Shown here: positions 29,220-38,298 of the stretch, in pieces
Layout: each line of letters begins with the position of its first letter
Position numbering within the stretch: the first letter of the stretch is position 1
Source: Burkholderia lata
GTDB taxonomy: Bacteria; Pseudomonadota; Gammaproteobacteria; Burkholderiales; Burkholderiaceae
Assembly (NCBI RefSeq): GCF_000012945.1
Contig: NC_007510.1
Coordinates: 2,666,001 to 2,730,000 of the forward strand
Length of the DNA: 64,000 nt
Direction of reading: 5' to 3'
Notes under the pieces: model-generated
Seen by the model: only the letters and a program-made list of their open reading frames with translations
The model's database searches: none
What the model was told of the DNA's origin: nothing
Translations under genes and position numbers: made by a program

Positions 29220-30158
29220 ATGGGCCAGAAAACGTCCGCGACCTCCCTGTTCCGTCACCCCATCGGCGCCCGCGCCGCTACCGCTTTCCTGTCCGGTTCT
29301 GCCGCAACCGACGGGCTGGTGTCGCAAGACCCGCCAGCCGGTCACGCCGCGCAGCATGACGACCCCGACTCGTCTGCCCACCGCTACCGCACCATCTGGC
29401 TGTCCGACATCCACCTCGGCTCGAGCGGTTGCCAGGCGCCGTACCTGCTCGACTTCCTGCGCCACAACGATTCGGAGTACCTGTACCTCGTCGGCGACAT
29501 CATCGACGGCTGGCAGCTGAAGAAGGGCTGGTACTGGCCGCAGGCGCACAACGACGTCGTGCAGAAGATCCTGCGCAAGGCGCGCAAGGGCACGCAGGTC
29601 GTCTACATCCCCGGCAACCACGACGAAGGCGCGCGGCAGTTCTGCGATCTCGCGTTCGGCGACATCCAGGTGCGCGGCGAGGCGTTCCACACGACGCTCG
29701 CGGGCAAACGTTTGTGGATCGTGCACGGCGACCTGTTCGACGGCGTGATCCAGCACGCGAAATGGCTCGCGTACCTCGGCGACACGCTCTACACGCTGAT
29801 CCTCGTGCTGAACCGCTGGTTCAACCGGATCCGCAGCCGGCTCGGCTTCCAGTACTGGTCGCTGTCGCAGTACCTGAAGCACCAGGTCAAGAACGCCGTC
29901 AACTTCATCTCGCAGTTCGAGACCGTGATGACCGACGAGGCGCGCCGCCGCGGCTGCGACGGCGTCGTGTGCGGCCACATCCACAAGGCCGAGATCCGCG
30001 ACATCGACGGCGTGCTGTACTGCAACGACGGCGACTGGGTCGAAAGCCTGTCCGCGCTCGTCGAAACGATGGAAGGCGAACTGAAGATCGTCTACTGGAC
30101 GGTGATGCGCACTGCCCCGACGGAGACCACGTCGCGCAAGGCCAAGGCCACTGCCTGA
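29220..30158 (+). CDS. plcP: Calcineurin-like metallophosphoesterase, PlcP-type phospholipase C
   Basis: 312 residues from the ATG at 29220 (MGQKTSATSLFRHP). About 60 variable residues precede the metal-binding core: SDIHLG, GDIIDGW, GNHDE, HGD and GHIHKAEIRD (from about residue 61 to 255). These proteins are often labelled UDP-2,3-diacylglucosamine hydrolase, but WQLKKGWYWPQAHNDVVQKI and QYWSLSQYLK are hallmarks of PlcP. That enzyme splits phospholipids to diacylglycerol when phosphate is scarce. The next gene is an Agt-like glycosyltransferase and the third a diacylglycerol kinase, which supports the lipid role. Confidence 0.8.
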   Translation: MGQKTSATSLFRHPIGARAATAFLSGSAATDGLVSQDPPAGHAAQHDDPDSSAHRYRTIWLSDIHLGSSGCQAPYLLDFLRHNDSEYLYLVGDIIDGWQLKKGWYWPQAHNDVVQKILRKARKGTQVVYIPGNHDEGARQFCDLAFGDIQVRGEAFHTTLAGKRLWIVHGDLFDGVIQHAKWLAYLGDTLYTLILVLNRWFNRIRSRLGFQYWSLSQYLKHQVKNAVNFISQFETVMTDEARRRGCDGVVCGHIHKAEIRDIDGVLYCNDGDWVESLSALVETMEGELKIVYWTVMRTAPTETTSRKAKATA

Positions 30159-30187
30159 CACACCCTTACTTACAGGACAAAGCCGCG

Positions 30188-31222
30188 ATGAAGATCATGA
30201 TCGTCACCGACGCGTGGGAACCGCAGGTCAACGGTGTCGTGCGCACGCTGAAGAGCACGTCGCGCGAGCTCACCGCGCTCGGCCACCGCGTCGAAATGCT
30301 GACGCCGCTGGAATTCCGCACGGTGCCCTGCCCGACCTATCCCGAGATTCGCCTGTCGATCCTGCCGTACCGCAAGCTGCGCGCGCGGATCGATGCGTTC
30401 GCACCCGACGCGCTGCACATCGCGACCGAGGGCCCGCTCGGCCTCGCCGCGCGGCGCTATGCGCGTTCGCGCAAGCTGCCGTACACGACCGCGTACCACA
30501 CGCGCTTTCCGGAATACGTGCAGGCGCGCTTCGGCATCCCGCTCGCCGCGACCTACCGCTTCCTGCACTGGTTCCACGGCCCGTCGCTCGCGGTGATGGC
30601 GCCGACGCCGGTCGTCAAGCAGGACCTCGAAAAATTCGGCTTCACGAACGTCGTGCTGTGGACCCGCGGCGTCGATCTCGACGTGTTCCGGCCGATGGAA
30701 TCGAAGGTGCTCAATACCGTGCGGCCGATCTTCCTGTACGTGGGCCGCGTCGCGATCGAGAAGAACGTCGAGGCCTTCCTGCGCCTCGACCTGCCCGGCT
30801 CGAAGTGGGTCGCGGGCGAAGGCCCCGCGCTCGCGGAGCTGAAGTCGCGCTATCCGGAAGCAAACTATCTCGGCGTGCTGTCACAGGCCGAGCTCGCGAA
30901 GGTGTATGCTGCGGCCGACGTGTTCGTGTTCCCGAGTCGCACCGACACGTTCGGCCTCGTGCTGCTCGAGGCGCTCGCCTGCGGCACGCCGGTTGCCGCG
31001 TATCCCGTGACAGGCCCGATCGACGTGCTCGGCGGAGGCGACGCCGGCGCGATGCACGAAGACCTGCAGGAAGCCTGCCTCGAGGCGCTGAAGATCGAAC
31101 GCACCACTGCGCGCGCATGGGCCGAACGCTTCTCGTGGCGCGCGGCATCCGAGCAGTTCGCGTCGCATCTGAAGCCGCTGCCGAAGACTGCGTACTCGCC
31201 AGCAGAAGGTGCCGCCGTTTGA
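30188..31222 (+). CDS. agt: GT4-family glycosyltransferase, Agt-like (diacylglycerol glycosyltransferase)
   Basis: 344 residues, GT-B fold. The N-terminal domain begins MKIMIVTDAWEPQVNGVVRT with the glycine loop typical of GT4 enzymes. The C-terminal nucleotide-sugar domain has LYVGRVAIEKNVEAFL (about residues 180-195) and the FPSRTDTFGLVLLEALACG motif with the E-x7-E-like pair (about 247-265). It starts 29 bases after plcP, an arrangement known from Agrobacterium and marine bacteria in which Agt glycosylates the diacylglycerol released by PlcP. Sugar donor and product are not determinable here. Confidence 0.75.
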   Translation: MKIMIVTDAWEPQVNGVVRTLKSTSRELTALGHRVEMLTPLEFRTVPCPTYPEIRLSILPYRKLRARIDAFAPDALHIATEGPLGLAARRYARSRKLPYTTAYHTRFPEYVQARFGIPLAATYRFLHWFHGPSLAVMAPTPVVKQDLEKFGFTNVVLWTRGVDLDVFRPMESKVLNTVRPIFLYVGRVAIEKNVEAFLRLDLPGSKWVAGEGPALAELKSRYPEANYLGVLSQAELAKVYAAADVFVFPSRTDTFGLVLLEALACGTPVAAYPVTGPIDVLGGGDAGAMHEDLQEACLEALKIERTTARAWAERFSWRAASEQFASHLKPLPKTAYSPAEGAAV

Positions 31223-31755
31223 AACGAGACCTGAACGACAAGACCCCGCCCCCCGACGCAACGCCGCAACGGCACCGCCCGTTCGACGAGGAAGAGCCGC
31301 ACGCCGACGCGGACGTGCATGCGCACGAGCCGCTCGGCCCCGACGATCGGCTCGCGCCGCTGCCGCCGAACCCGTACAAGCGCCATCGCGGCATCACGCG
31401 CGCCTGGTACGCCCTCAAGCATTCGCTGAACGGCTTTCGCGTCGCGATCCGCGAGGAGAGCGCGTTTCGCCAGGAACTCACGCTCGCCGCGCTGATGCTC
31501 CCGATCGGCGCGTTCGCACCGGTGCCGGCCGCCTCGCGCGCACTGCTGATCGCGTCGGTGCTGCTCGTGCTGATCGTCGAGCTGCTGAACTCGAGCGTCG
31601 AAGCCGCGATCGACCGCATCTCGCTCGAGCGTCACGAACTCTCGAAGCGCGCGAAGGACCTCGGCAGCGCCGCCGTGACGGTCGCGCTGTTTGCATGCGT
31701 GACGACGTGGGGCTTCGTGCTCGGACCGGTCGTTGCACGCTGGCTCGGCTTCTAG
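31219..31755 (+). CDS. dgkA: Diacylglycerol kinase, with acidic N-terminal extension
   Basis: 178 residues from a TTG at 31219 overlapping the agt stop (TTGA) with AAGGTG upstream. The C-terminal 120 residues are a full DgkA with three membrane segments: EESAFRQELTLAA, VELLNSSVEAAIDRIS (catalytic Glu and Asn) and KDLGSAAVTVAL. The first 55-60 residues are Asp/Glu/His/Pro-rich and absent from E. coli DgkA. The enzyme phosphorylates diacylglycerol to phosphatidic acid, so it can recycle what PlcP releases. Confidence 0.88.
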   Translation: MKRDLNDKTPPPDATPQRHRPFDEEEPHADADVHAHEPLGPDDRLAPLPPNPYKRHRGITRAWYALKHSLNGFRVAIREESAFRQELTLAALMLPIGAFAPVPAASRALLIASVLLVLIVELLNSSVEAAIDRISLERHELSKRAKDLGSAAVTVALFACVTTWGFVLGPVVARWLGF

Positions 31756-31860
31756 ACAGCTGCCCTGCGGGCACCTGTCGTACCGCCCGCGTGCGGCGCT
31801 GCACCATGCGCCGCGCGGGGCCGCGATCACGAAATGCCCCGATGTGGCGAAACCCCGGTT

Positions 31861-31866
31861 TATAAT
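31861..31866 (+). promoter_or_regulatory. -10 box upstream of the TetR gene
   Basis: A perfect TATAAT about 95 bases upstream of the TetR gene; no good -35 was seen at normal spacing. The gap from 31756 to 31960 holds nothing else I can support. Confidence 0.45.
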
Positions 31867-31960
31867 CGTCCGCTAGACATAGAACAGCAACCCGCGCCGG
31901 ACGAATCACGCAGCATCGATTGCAGCGCCCGCCAGTCCGGCACACACAGGGCCGGACGAC

Positions 31961-32719
31961 ATGGAAGCGAAACCTCCCCGCCGCACCCGCGAACGGATTC
32001 TCGAGTTGTCGTTGAAACTCTTCAACGAGATCGGCGAGCCGAACGTCACGACCACGACGATCGCCGAGGAAATGGAAATCAGTCCAGGCAACCTGTACTA
32101 CCATTTCCGCAACAAGGACGACATCATCAACAGCATCTTCGCGCAGTTCGAGCAGCAGATCGAACGGCGGCTGCGCTTTCCCGAAGATCATCGTCCGACC
32201 ATCGACGAAACCTGGTCGTACCTGCAGTACATGGCCGATTTCATGTGGACCTACCGGTTCCTGTATCGCGACCTCAACGACCTGCTCGCCCGCAACCGCA
32301 CGCTCGAGACGCACTTCAAGCAGATCATCAGCCACAAGGTGCGCTTCGCGCGCGACATGTGCGAGCTGCTCGTGTCCGACACCGAGATGGTCGCGACGCC
32401 CGCCGAGATCGAGGTCATCGCCACCAACATGGCCGTCATTTCGACGTACTGGCTGTCGTATCAGTACGTGATGCATCCGCGCAAATACAACGACCAGGAC
32501 GCGATCCGCGAGGAACTGCACCAGGTCAGCATGCACGTGATCTCCGTGATGGCACCGTACCTGCGCGGCCGGTCGCGCCAGCTGTTCGACGACCTGGTGT
32601 CCGGCAAGCTGCCGAAGCGCCAGTTCACCGACTACCTGCCGCCGCGCGACGGTTCGCCGCGCCCCGCCGGCAGCCCGGTCGTCACCGGGCAAGCCGCCGC
32701 CAAGGATTCCAAGCAATGA
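31961..32719 (+). CDS. TetR-family transcriptional regulator
   Basis: 252 residues. The N-terminal TetR HTH (about residues 8-55) reads RERILELSLKLFNEIGEPN and NLYYHFRNKDDIINSIF. The all-alpha ligand domain covers about 60-215, and a Pro/Ala/Gly-rich tail ends the protein. The stop overlaps the next gene as ATGA, so the regulator and the LOG-family enzyme are translated together. Its ligand and target are unknown; autoregulation would be usual. Confidence 0.88.
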   Translation: MEAKPPRRTRERILELSLKLFNEIGEPNVTTTTIAEEMEISPGNLYYHFRNKDDIINSIFAQFEQQIERRLRFPEDHRPTIDETWSYLQYMADFMWTYRFLYRDLNDLLARNRTLETHFKQIISHKVRFARDMCELLVSDTEMVATPAEIEVIATNMAVISTYWLSYQYVMHPRKYNDQDAIREELHQVSMHVISVMAPYLRGRSRQLFDDLVSGKLPKRQFTDYLPPRDGSPRPAGSPVVTGQAAAKDSKQ

Positions 32720-33297
32720 AGGCAGTGTGTGTTTACTGCGGCTCGTCGTCCGGCGTGCGGCCCGTCTATGCCGACGCCGCGCGCGCATTCGGCCGCGCGC
32801 TCGTGGATGCGGGCCTCACGCTCGTCTACGGCGGCGGCCGGGTCGGCCTGATGGGCGTGATCGCCGACGAAGTGATGGCGGCCGGCGGCCGTGCGGTCGG
32901 CGTGATCCCCGAACTGCTCGTCGACAAGGAAGTCGGCCATACGGGGCTGTCGGAACTGCACGTCGTGCCCGACATGCACCACCGCAAGAAAATGATGGCC
33001 GACCTCTCCGACGCGTTCGTCGCGATGCCCGGCGGCGCCGGCACGCTCGAGGAGCTCTTCGAGGTCTACACGTGGGCGCAGCTCGGCTATCACCGCAAGC
33101 CCGTCGCGCTCTACAACATCGATTCGTTCTACGATCCGCTGATCGCGCTGCTGCGCCATACGGTCGACGAGGGCTTCATGCGTCCGGCCTATTTCGACGC
33201 ACTGTGCGTCGAATCGGAACCCGTCGAACTGATCGAGCGACTGCGTCGCTACCAGCCGCCCGTTCACGACAAGTGGGCGCCCGACGCAGCCAAGTAA
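32716..33297 (+). CDS. LOG-family protein (TIGR00730), possible nucleoside monophosphate phosphoribohydrolase
   Basis: 193 residues. It has the two family motifs: a YGGGRVGLMG phosphate-binding loop (about residues 38-47) and PGGAGTLEELFEVYTWAQLG (about 102-121). LOG proteins cleave N-glycosidic bonds of nucleoside 5'-monophosphates; plant and some bacterial members release cytokinins. It overlaps the TetR gene and is followed by an SDR gene after 22 bases. Substrate not predictable. Confidence 0.88.
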   Translation: MKAVCVYCGSSSGVRPVYADAARAFGRALVDAGLTLVYGGGRVGLMGVIADEVMAAGGRAVGVIPELLVDKEVGHTGLSELHVVPDMHHRKKMMADLSDAFVAMPGGAGTLEELFEVYTWAQLGYHRKPVALYNIDSFYDPLIALLRHTVDEGFMRPAYFDALCVESEPVELIERLRRYQPPVHDKWAPDAAK

Positions 33298-33319
33298 CCG
33301 TCACCGGAACCCGCACGCG

Positions 33320-34081
33320 ATGACCGCACCGTCCGACCGCAAAGCCGTCCTCATCACCGGCGCGAGCCGTGGCATCGGCCGCGCAACCGCCGTGCTCGCG
33401 GCCGAGCGCGGCTGGGACGTCGGCATCAACTACGCGCGCGACGCGGCAGCGGCCGAACTCACTGCGCAGGCCGTCCGCGACGCGGGCGGCCGGGCGTGCG
33501 TCGTCGCGGGCGACGTCGCAAACGAAGCCGATGTCGTCGCGATGTTCGACACCGTCACGGCCGCGTTCGGTCGCGTCGACGCGCTGGTCAACAACGCGGG
33601 CATCGTCGCGCCGTCGATGCCGCTCGCCGACATGCCGGCCGACCGGCTGCGGCGGATGTTCGACACCAACGTGCTCGGCGCGTACCTGTGTGCGCGCGAA
33701 GCCGCGCGCCGGCTGTCCACCGACCGCGGCGGCCGCGGGGGCGCGATCGTCAACGTATCGTCGATCGCCTCCCGGCTCGGCTCGCCGAACGAATACGTCG
33801 ACTATGCGGGGTCGAAAGGCGCGGTCGACTCGCTGACGATCGGCCTGGCCAAGGAACTCGGCCCGCACGGCGTGCGCGTCAACGCGGTGCGGCCCGGCCT
33901 GATCGAGACCGAAATTCACGCGAGCGGCGGCCAGCCCGGCCGTGCGGCCCGCCTCGGCGCAGCAACGCCGCTCGGCCGCGCGGGCGAAGCGCAGGAGATC
34001 GCCGAAGCGATCGTCTGGCTGCTGGGCGATGCGGCGTCCTACACGACGGGCGCCCTGCTCGACGTCGGCGGCGGCCGGTAA
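33320..34081 (+). CDS. SDR-family oxidoreductase
   Basis: 253 residues, classical short-chain dehydrogenase. The cofactor motif GASRGIGRA (about residues 13-21) and NNAG (about 93-96) lead to catalytic Ser (VNVSSIASR, about residue 146) and YAGSK (Tyr about 160, Lys about 164). The C-terminal TGALLDVGGGR closes the family pattern. It resembles glucose 1-dehydrogenase or 3-oxoacyl-ACP reductase types, but the substrate is open. It is probably co-transcribed with the LOG gene. Confidence 0.85.
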   Translation: MTAPSDRKAVLITGASRGIGRATAVLAAERGWDVGINYARDAAAAELTAQAVRDAGGRACVVAGDVANEADVVAMFDTVTAAFGRVDALVNNAGIVAPSMPLADMPADRLRRMFDTNVLGAYLCAREAARRLSTDRGGRGGAIVNVSSIASRLGSPNEYVDYAGSKGAVDSLTIGLAKELGPHGVRVNAVRPGLIETEIHASGGQPGRAARLGAATPLGRAGEAQEIAEAIVWLLGDAASYTTGALLDVGGGR

Positions 34082-34211
34082 TTCCGCACTGCGGCGCATC
34101 AAAAACCGCCGCCCGAAACAATCCGTCGTCACGGCACCACAAATCTCCACAATTCCGTGACACGAACGGTAAACCTCCGTAACAATTCCGTGGTCTACTA
34201 CCGGACATTCA

Positions 34212-34234
34212 GACAGGTGTCATAAACACCTGTC
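34212..34234. other. Inverted repeat between the SDR and ArnT-like genes
   Basis: GACAGGTGT-CATAA-ACACCTGTC, a perfect 9-bp stem in the 229-base gap 34082-34310. No T-run follows, so it may be a weak terminator, an operator or a leader hairpin of the next gene. Nothing else is supported in this gap. Confidence 0.4.
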
Positions 34235-34310
34235 CGTTACCCCTTGATGTGGCCCTAATCGGTCCTGCCCATGTCGCCGGACCGGCTCGACTCGACCCGA
34301 GATTCCTTCC

Positions 34311-36203
34311 ATGCCCGGAACCGCAGCGCCCGGCCGGCGACGCACGACTGTGCCCGCTTCGGCCCCGCACACCCGCTCGCCCGCCGACGCCGACCTCACT
34401 GCAACGCTCGACGCCGGCGGCACGCCCGTCGTCGCCTCGACCGCCGCAGCCAGCACCACGCGCGAACGCTCGCTCCTGCTCGGCTGGCGCACGTGGCTGT
34501 TCGTCGCCGCGCTGATCTGCGCGTATACGCTGCCGGGCGTGCTCGGCCACGATCCGTGGAAGCAGGACGAAACCTACACGTTCGGCATCATCCAGCACAT
34601 GCTCGAGACCGGCGACTTCGTCGTTCCGACCAATGCCGGCCTGCCGTTCATGGAAAAGCCGCCGCTTTACGCGTGGGTCGCGACCAGCCTCGCATGGCTG
34701 CTGCAGCGTGTGATGCCGCTGCATGACGCGGCACGGCTCGCGAGCGCATTGTTCGCCGCCCTTGCGTTCGGTTTCATCGCGCGCGCGGCGCGCGTCGCCA
34801 GCCGCGCGGACTCCTGGTTCGACCTGCGCGTGATCGGTCCCGTCGTGCTGAGCGCCGGCACGCTCGTCGTCATCAAGCACGTGCACGACATGATGACCGA
34901 CGTCGCGCTGTTCGCCGGCACGGCAATCGCCTTCTGCGGACTGCTCGAACTCGTGATGCAGCACGTCGCGCGCGCGCAGCAGATGCGCCACGGGCTGCCG
35001 GTCCGGCCGTCGGGCCGCTGGGCCGCGCCGATCTTCGGCGCGGGCGTCGGCATCGCGCTGATGACGAAGGGGCTGTTCGTGCCGCTGGTGTTCGCGGCCA
35101 CGCTCGTCGGCGCGCTGGTGCTCTATCCGGCCTGCCGCACCCGCTCGTTCGCCCGCTCGCTCGGCGTCGCCGCACTGGTGTTCGCGCCGTTCGCGCTCAT
35201 CTGGCCGATCGCGCTGTTCCTGCGCTCCGAGACGCTGTTCATGACGTGGTTCTGGGATAACAACGTTGGCCGCTTCTTCGGTTTCTCCGTCCCCGAACTG
35301 GGCGCGGAGAATGACAAGCCGTTCTTCATCCTGCGCGCGTTCCTGGCCGTCGGCTTCCCGGTCGCACCGCTCGCGATCGTCGCGCTCGCGCGCGGTGCGT
35401 GGCGCGACTGGCGCACGCCGCGCATCGCGCTGCCCGTGATGTTCGCGGGCGTCGGGCTCGTCGTGCTGCAAGTGTCCGCGACGTCGCGCCAGCTCTACAT
35501 CCTGCCGTTCTTCGCCCCGCTCGCGCTGGTCGCCGCACAGGCCATCGAGCGCCTGCCGCGCCAACTGCATCTCGCGTGGGACTACCTGAGCCGCATCCTG
35601 TTCGGCACGGCCGCCGCGCTCGCATGGGCAATCTGGGCGGTGATGGCCGATCCGGCCGCGTCGCGCAAGGATCTCGCGCTGCTTGGCCGCTGGCTGCCGC
35701 TCGACTGGACGATGCCGATCGAACCCGCGCTCGTGATCGGTGCGCTCGTGCTGACGGTCGGCTGGCTGACGCTGCTGCCGAAGCTGCGCGCGACGGGCGT
35801 CTGGCGCGGCGCGCTGTCGTGGGGCGCCGGCGCACTCGTCGCATGGGGGCTCATTTACACGCTGCTGCTTCCGTGGCTCGACGTCGCGAAGAGCTACCGC
35901 TCGGTGTTCGACGACCTGAACGCACACCTCGCGCTCGAATGGAACGACGGCGACTGCATGGCGAGCCTGCACGGGCTCGGCGAATCGGAAGCGCCGATGC
36001 TGTACTACTTCTCCGGCATCCAGCACACGCCGATCGCCGACGCGAAGACGACGCGCTGCACCTGGATGATCGTCCAGGGCGTGCGGGCCGTCGATCCGGC
36101 GCCCGGCAACGAATGGAAACTGTTCTGGACGGGCGCGCGCCCGGGCGACAACGACGAACTACTGCGCGTGTACGTACGCACGCCCGAACAGCACGTGGAG
36201 TAA
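34311..36203 (+). CDS. ArnT-like membrane glycosyltransferase (GT83 / PMT family)
   Basis: 630 residues. A low-complexity cytoplasmic start (about 1-55) is followed by a first membrane segment and the PWKQDETYTFGII motif (Asp-Glu in the first periplasmic loop, about residues 83-95), the catalytic region of PMT/ArnT enzymes. About 12 membrane segments run to residue 525, and a soluble C-terminal domain (about 530-630) follows. Such enzymes transfer sugars from lipid carriers to lipid A or proteins. Whether this one is an aminoarabinose transferase is uncertain, since no arn genes lie nearby. Confidence 0.8.
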   Translation: MPGTAAPGRRRTTVPASAPHTRSPADADLTATLDAGGTPVVASTAAASTTRERSLLLGWRTWLFVAALICAYTLPGVLGHDPWKQDETYTFGIIQHMLETGDFVVPTNAGLPFMEKPPLYAWVATSLAWLLQRVMPLHDAARLASALFAALAFGFIARAARVASRADSWFDLRVIGPVVLSAGTLVVIKHVHDMMTDVALFAGTAIAFCGLLELVMQHVARAQQMRHGLPVRPSGRWAAPIFGAGVGIALMTKGLFVPLVFAATLVGALVLYPACRTRSFARSLGVAALVFAPFALIWPIALFLRSETLFMTWFWDNNVGRFFGFSVPELGAENDKPFFILRAFLAVGFPVAPLAIVALARGAWRDWRTPRIALPVMFAGVGLVVLQVSATSRQLYILPFFAPLALVAAQAIERLPRQLHLAWDYLSRILFGTAAALAWAIWAVMADPAASRKDLALLGRWLPLDWTMPIEPALVIGALVLTVGWLTLLPKLRATGVWRGALSWGAGALVAWGLIYTLLLPWLDVAKSYRSVFDDLNAHLALEWNDGDCMASLHGLGESEAPMLYYFSGIQHTPIADAKTTRCTWMIVQGVRAVDPAPGNEWKLFWTGARPGDNDELLRVYVRTPEQHVE

Positions 36204-36393
36204 TTGCCGGGAGGCGCGGCGTCGTGCTTGCCCTCCCTCATGCCGGGTTTGCAGCGGTGAGCACCACCGTCTGAGCAGCGAACATCCAGCGGGAAATGCG
36301 CGCGGTCGACCGGCGTTCCCTACGGCCACCGTGCCCGCGTGAGCGTGACTCCGCGGGCCTGCCCCTCCCCTCGTCATGCCGCTGCCGGGATCG

Positions 36394-37011
36394 TCAGAAC
36401 GAAGAACCGGGCTCGCGCAGAAATGCCGTCTCCTCGTCGCTTGATGCCCGACCGAGAATCGCATTCCGGTGCGGAAAGCGGCCGAAGCGCTCGACGACGG
36501 CCGCATGCAGCACCGCAAAGCGGTGATAGCTCTCGCACCCTGCTTCGTCCCGGATGCCCGCGCACAGGCGCACGGCCTCGCGCTGGCTCTCGACCGACTC
36601 GTCGTGCTCGAACGGCAGATACGCAAACGCGCGGTGATGCCCGCTCGGCAACTGCGCGTCCCAGCCGGCCGCAACGACGTGGCGCGCGAGCGCGAGCGCC
36701 TTCGGATCGGCAGCAAACGCGCGCGGCGTGCCGCGATGGATGTTGCGCGAGAACTGGTCGAGCACGACGATCAACGCCAGCGCCCCCGGCGGCGAGCCTG
36801 CCCAGTGATCGCAAGCGCCGTCGCACGCGGCGTCGAGCAAGGCGCCGTAGCGCGTGCGCAGCACGTCGTCGAACGCCGCGCCGCCGTTGAACCAGACCTT
36901 GCGGTCCTGCCCGAATTCGGCCGAGCCCGGCTCGCCGAACCAGAAATCCAGAATCTCCCGCGCTTGCGGATCGAGCGCCGCTGCGCCCGCGTGGGTGGTG
37001 TCAATCGTCAT
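36394..37011 (-). CDS. DUF924 family protein
   Basis: 205 residues from the ATG at 37011, which overlaps the upstream AlaX-like stop as ATGA; a longer frame to 37116 is rejected for that reason. The core reads ILDFWFGEPGSAEFGQDRKV and ends in a TPR-like helical fold with LDQFSRNIHRGTPRAFAADP (about 77-96) and HRAFAYLPFEHDES (about 116-129). The function is unknown. It shares a transcript with the AlaX-like gene. Confidence 0.82.
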   Translation of the reverse strand: MTIDTTHAGAAALDPQAREILDFWFGEPGSAEFGQDRKVWFNGGAAFDDVLRTRYGALLDAACDGACDHWAGSPPGALALIVVLDQFSRNIHRGTPRAFAADPKALALARHVVAAGWDAQLPSGHHRAFAYLPFEHDESVESQREAVRLCAGIRDEAGCESYHRFAVLHAAVVERFGRFPHRNAILGRASSDEETAFLREPGSSF

Positions 37012-37739
37012 GCAAACTCCAGTACGAGGCGCCGGGTGCGCGCGCTCTTCTTTTCCAGTTTCGCGACCCGCAGCGCGCCGATTTCGGACGTGTTGCGCAC
37101 ATGTGTGCCGCCGCACGGCTGCAGGTCGACCTGTTCGATGCGCAGCAGCCGCACGCGGCCGAGGCCCATCGGCGGCTTCACGCTCATCGTGCGGACGAGG
37201 TCCGGCCGTGCGGCCATCTCGTCGTCAGTGATCCATTCGGTCGTGACCGGGTGCGCGCCGACCACCAGGCCGGCGAGGCGTCGCTCGACGTCATCGCGGT
37301 CGATTGCATCGGACGTCGCAAAATCGAGCCGCACGTAGTCGGCCGTCACGCTGCAGCCGTCGACCGCGTACGGCAGCACCGCGCACATCAGGTGCGCGGC
37401 CGTATGCAGCCGCATGTGGCGGTAGCGGCGCAGCCAGTCGATCTCCGCGACCACGCGCGTGCCGGCCACGAGCGCCGCGACGCTCGCCTCCTGCCCCGGT
37501 GCGGGCACGTGCACGGCATCGTCGGGGGTCGCGCCGTCGAACTTGGCCTTGCGCGTATCGGCAATCGCGATCGTGCTGCCGTCGGGCAGCGTCAGCGTGC
37601 CGGTGTCGCCGGCCTGGCCGCCGCCGAGCGGATAGAACACGGTGCGGTCGAGCCGGATGCCGTCGTCGCCGACGGCCAGGACGGCCGCATCGCATTGCGT
37701 GAGGTACGCGTCTTCGCGAAACAGCGCTTGTGTCGTCAT
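37008..37739 (-). CDS. Alanyl-tRNA editing protein, AlaX-like
   Basis: 243 residues. It shows the metal site of AlaX and AlaRS editing domains: HTAAH (about residues 112-116, HxxxH) and CGGTHVRNTSEIG (about 208-220, Cys and His). It has the second-domain layout of AlaX-M-type stand-alone proteins that deacylate Ser- or Gly-mischarged tRNA-Ala. It is a free-standing gene, not part of alaS. It is upstream of and coupled to the DUF924 gene. Confidence 0.88.
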   Translation of the reverse strand: MTTQALFREDAYLTQCDAAVLAVGDDGIRLDRTVFYPLGGGQAGDTGTLTLPDGSTIAIADTRKAKFDGATPDDAVHVPAPGQEASVAALVAGTRVVAEIDWLRRYRHMRLHTAAHLMCAVLPYAVDGCSVTADYVRLDFATSDAIDRDDVERRLAGLVVGAHPVTTEWITDDEMAARPDLVRTMSVKPPMGLGRVRLLRIEQVDLQPCGGTHVRNTSEIGALRVAKLEKKSARTRRLVLEFA

Positions 37740-37844
37740 CGGGCGAGCCTCGTATCGATTGGGGGAAGCGGCCAGTGTCGCGCCGCGCGGCGCGCGCGCC
37801 CAGACGCAGATCGTCCCGCGCGCGGGCGGCAGCGTACCGGTCGA

Positions 37845-38255
37845 TCAACCGGGCCGGTTGCGCATCCAGTCGGCCGTGTCGTAGAACGAATGCATGAGCC
37901 GCTCGCGCAGCGGCTCGGGCAGCCCGATGTCGTCCATCGCCCACGCCATGCAGCGCAGCCACTGGTCGCGCTCGACCGACGCGATCGGGAACGGCAGGTG
38001 CCGCGCGCGCAGCCGCGGATGGCCGAACCGGCTGATGTAGTGGTCGGGGCCGCCGAGCCACCCGCACAGGAACCAGAAAAACTTGTCGCGCGAACCGTCT
38101 AGCGAATCCGGGTGCAGCGCGCGAATCTGCGCGAACTCGGGCTCGAGATCCATCAGGTCGTAAAAGCGGTCCACCATTTCGCGCACGCGGGCTTCGCCGC
38201 CCACGAGCTCGAACGCCGTGGGTTGCGACGGCGCATCGTCATTCACATCGGTCAT
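37845..38255 (-). CDS. Group II truncated haemoglobin
   Basis: 136 residues, 2-over-2 globin fold of the TrHbO type. The Tyr of the distal pocket is in the RFYDLMDLEPEFAQIRALHP helix (about residues 30-49), the Trp-rich FFWFLCGWLGGPDHY stretch is typical, and the proximal His is in RLRARHLPFPI (about residue 86). It binds oxygen or nitric oxide through haem. The gene stands 43 bases before (upstream of) the FtsX-like gene end, with no obvious functional link. Confidence 0.9.
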   Translation of the reverse strand: MTDVNDDAPSQPTAFELVGGEARVREMVDRFYDLMDLEPEFAQIRALHPDSLDGSRDKFFWFLCGWLGGPDHYISRFGHPRLRARHLPFPIASVERDQWLRCMAWAMDDIGLPEPLRERLMHSFYDTADWMRNRPG

Positions 38256-38298
38256 ACGGATAGTCGGAAAACAGGGGCTTCAGGGTTGCCGGCGACGC

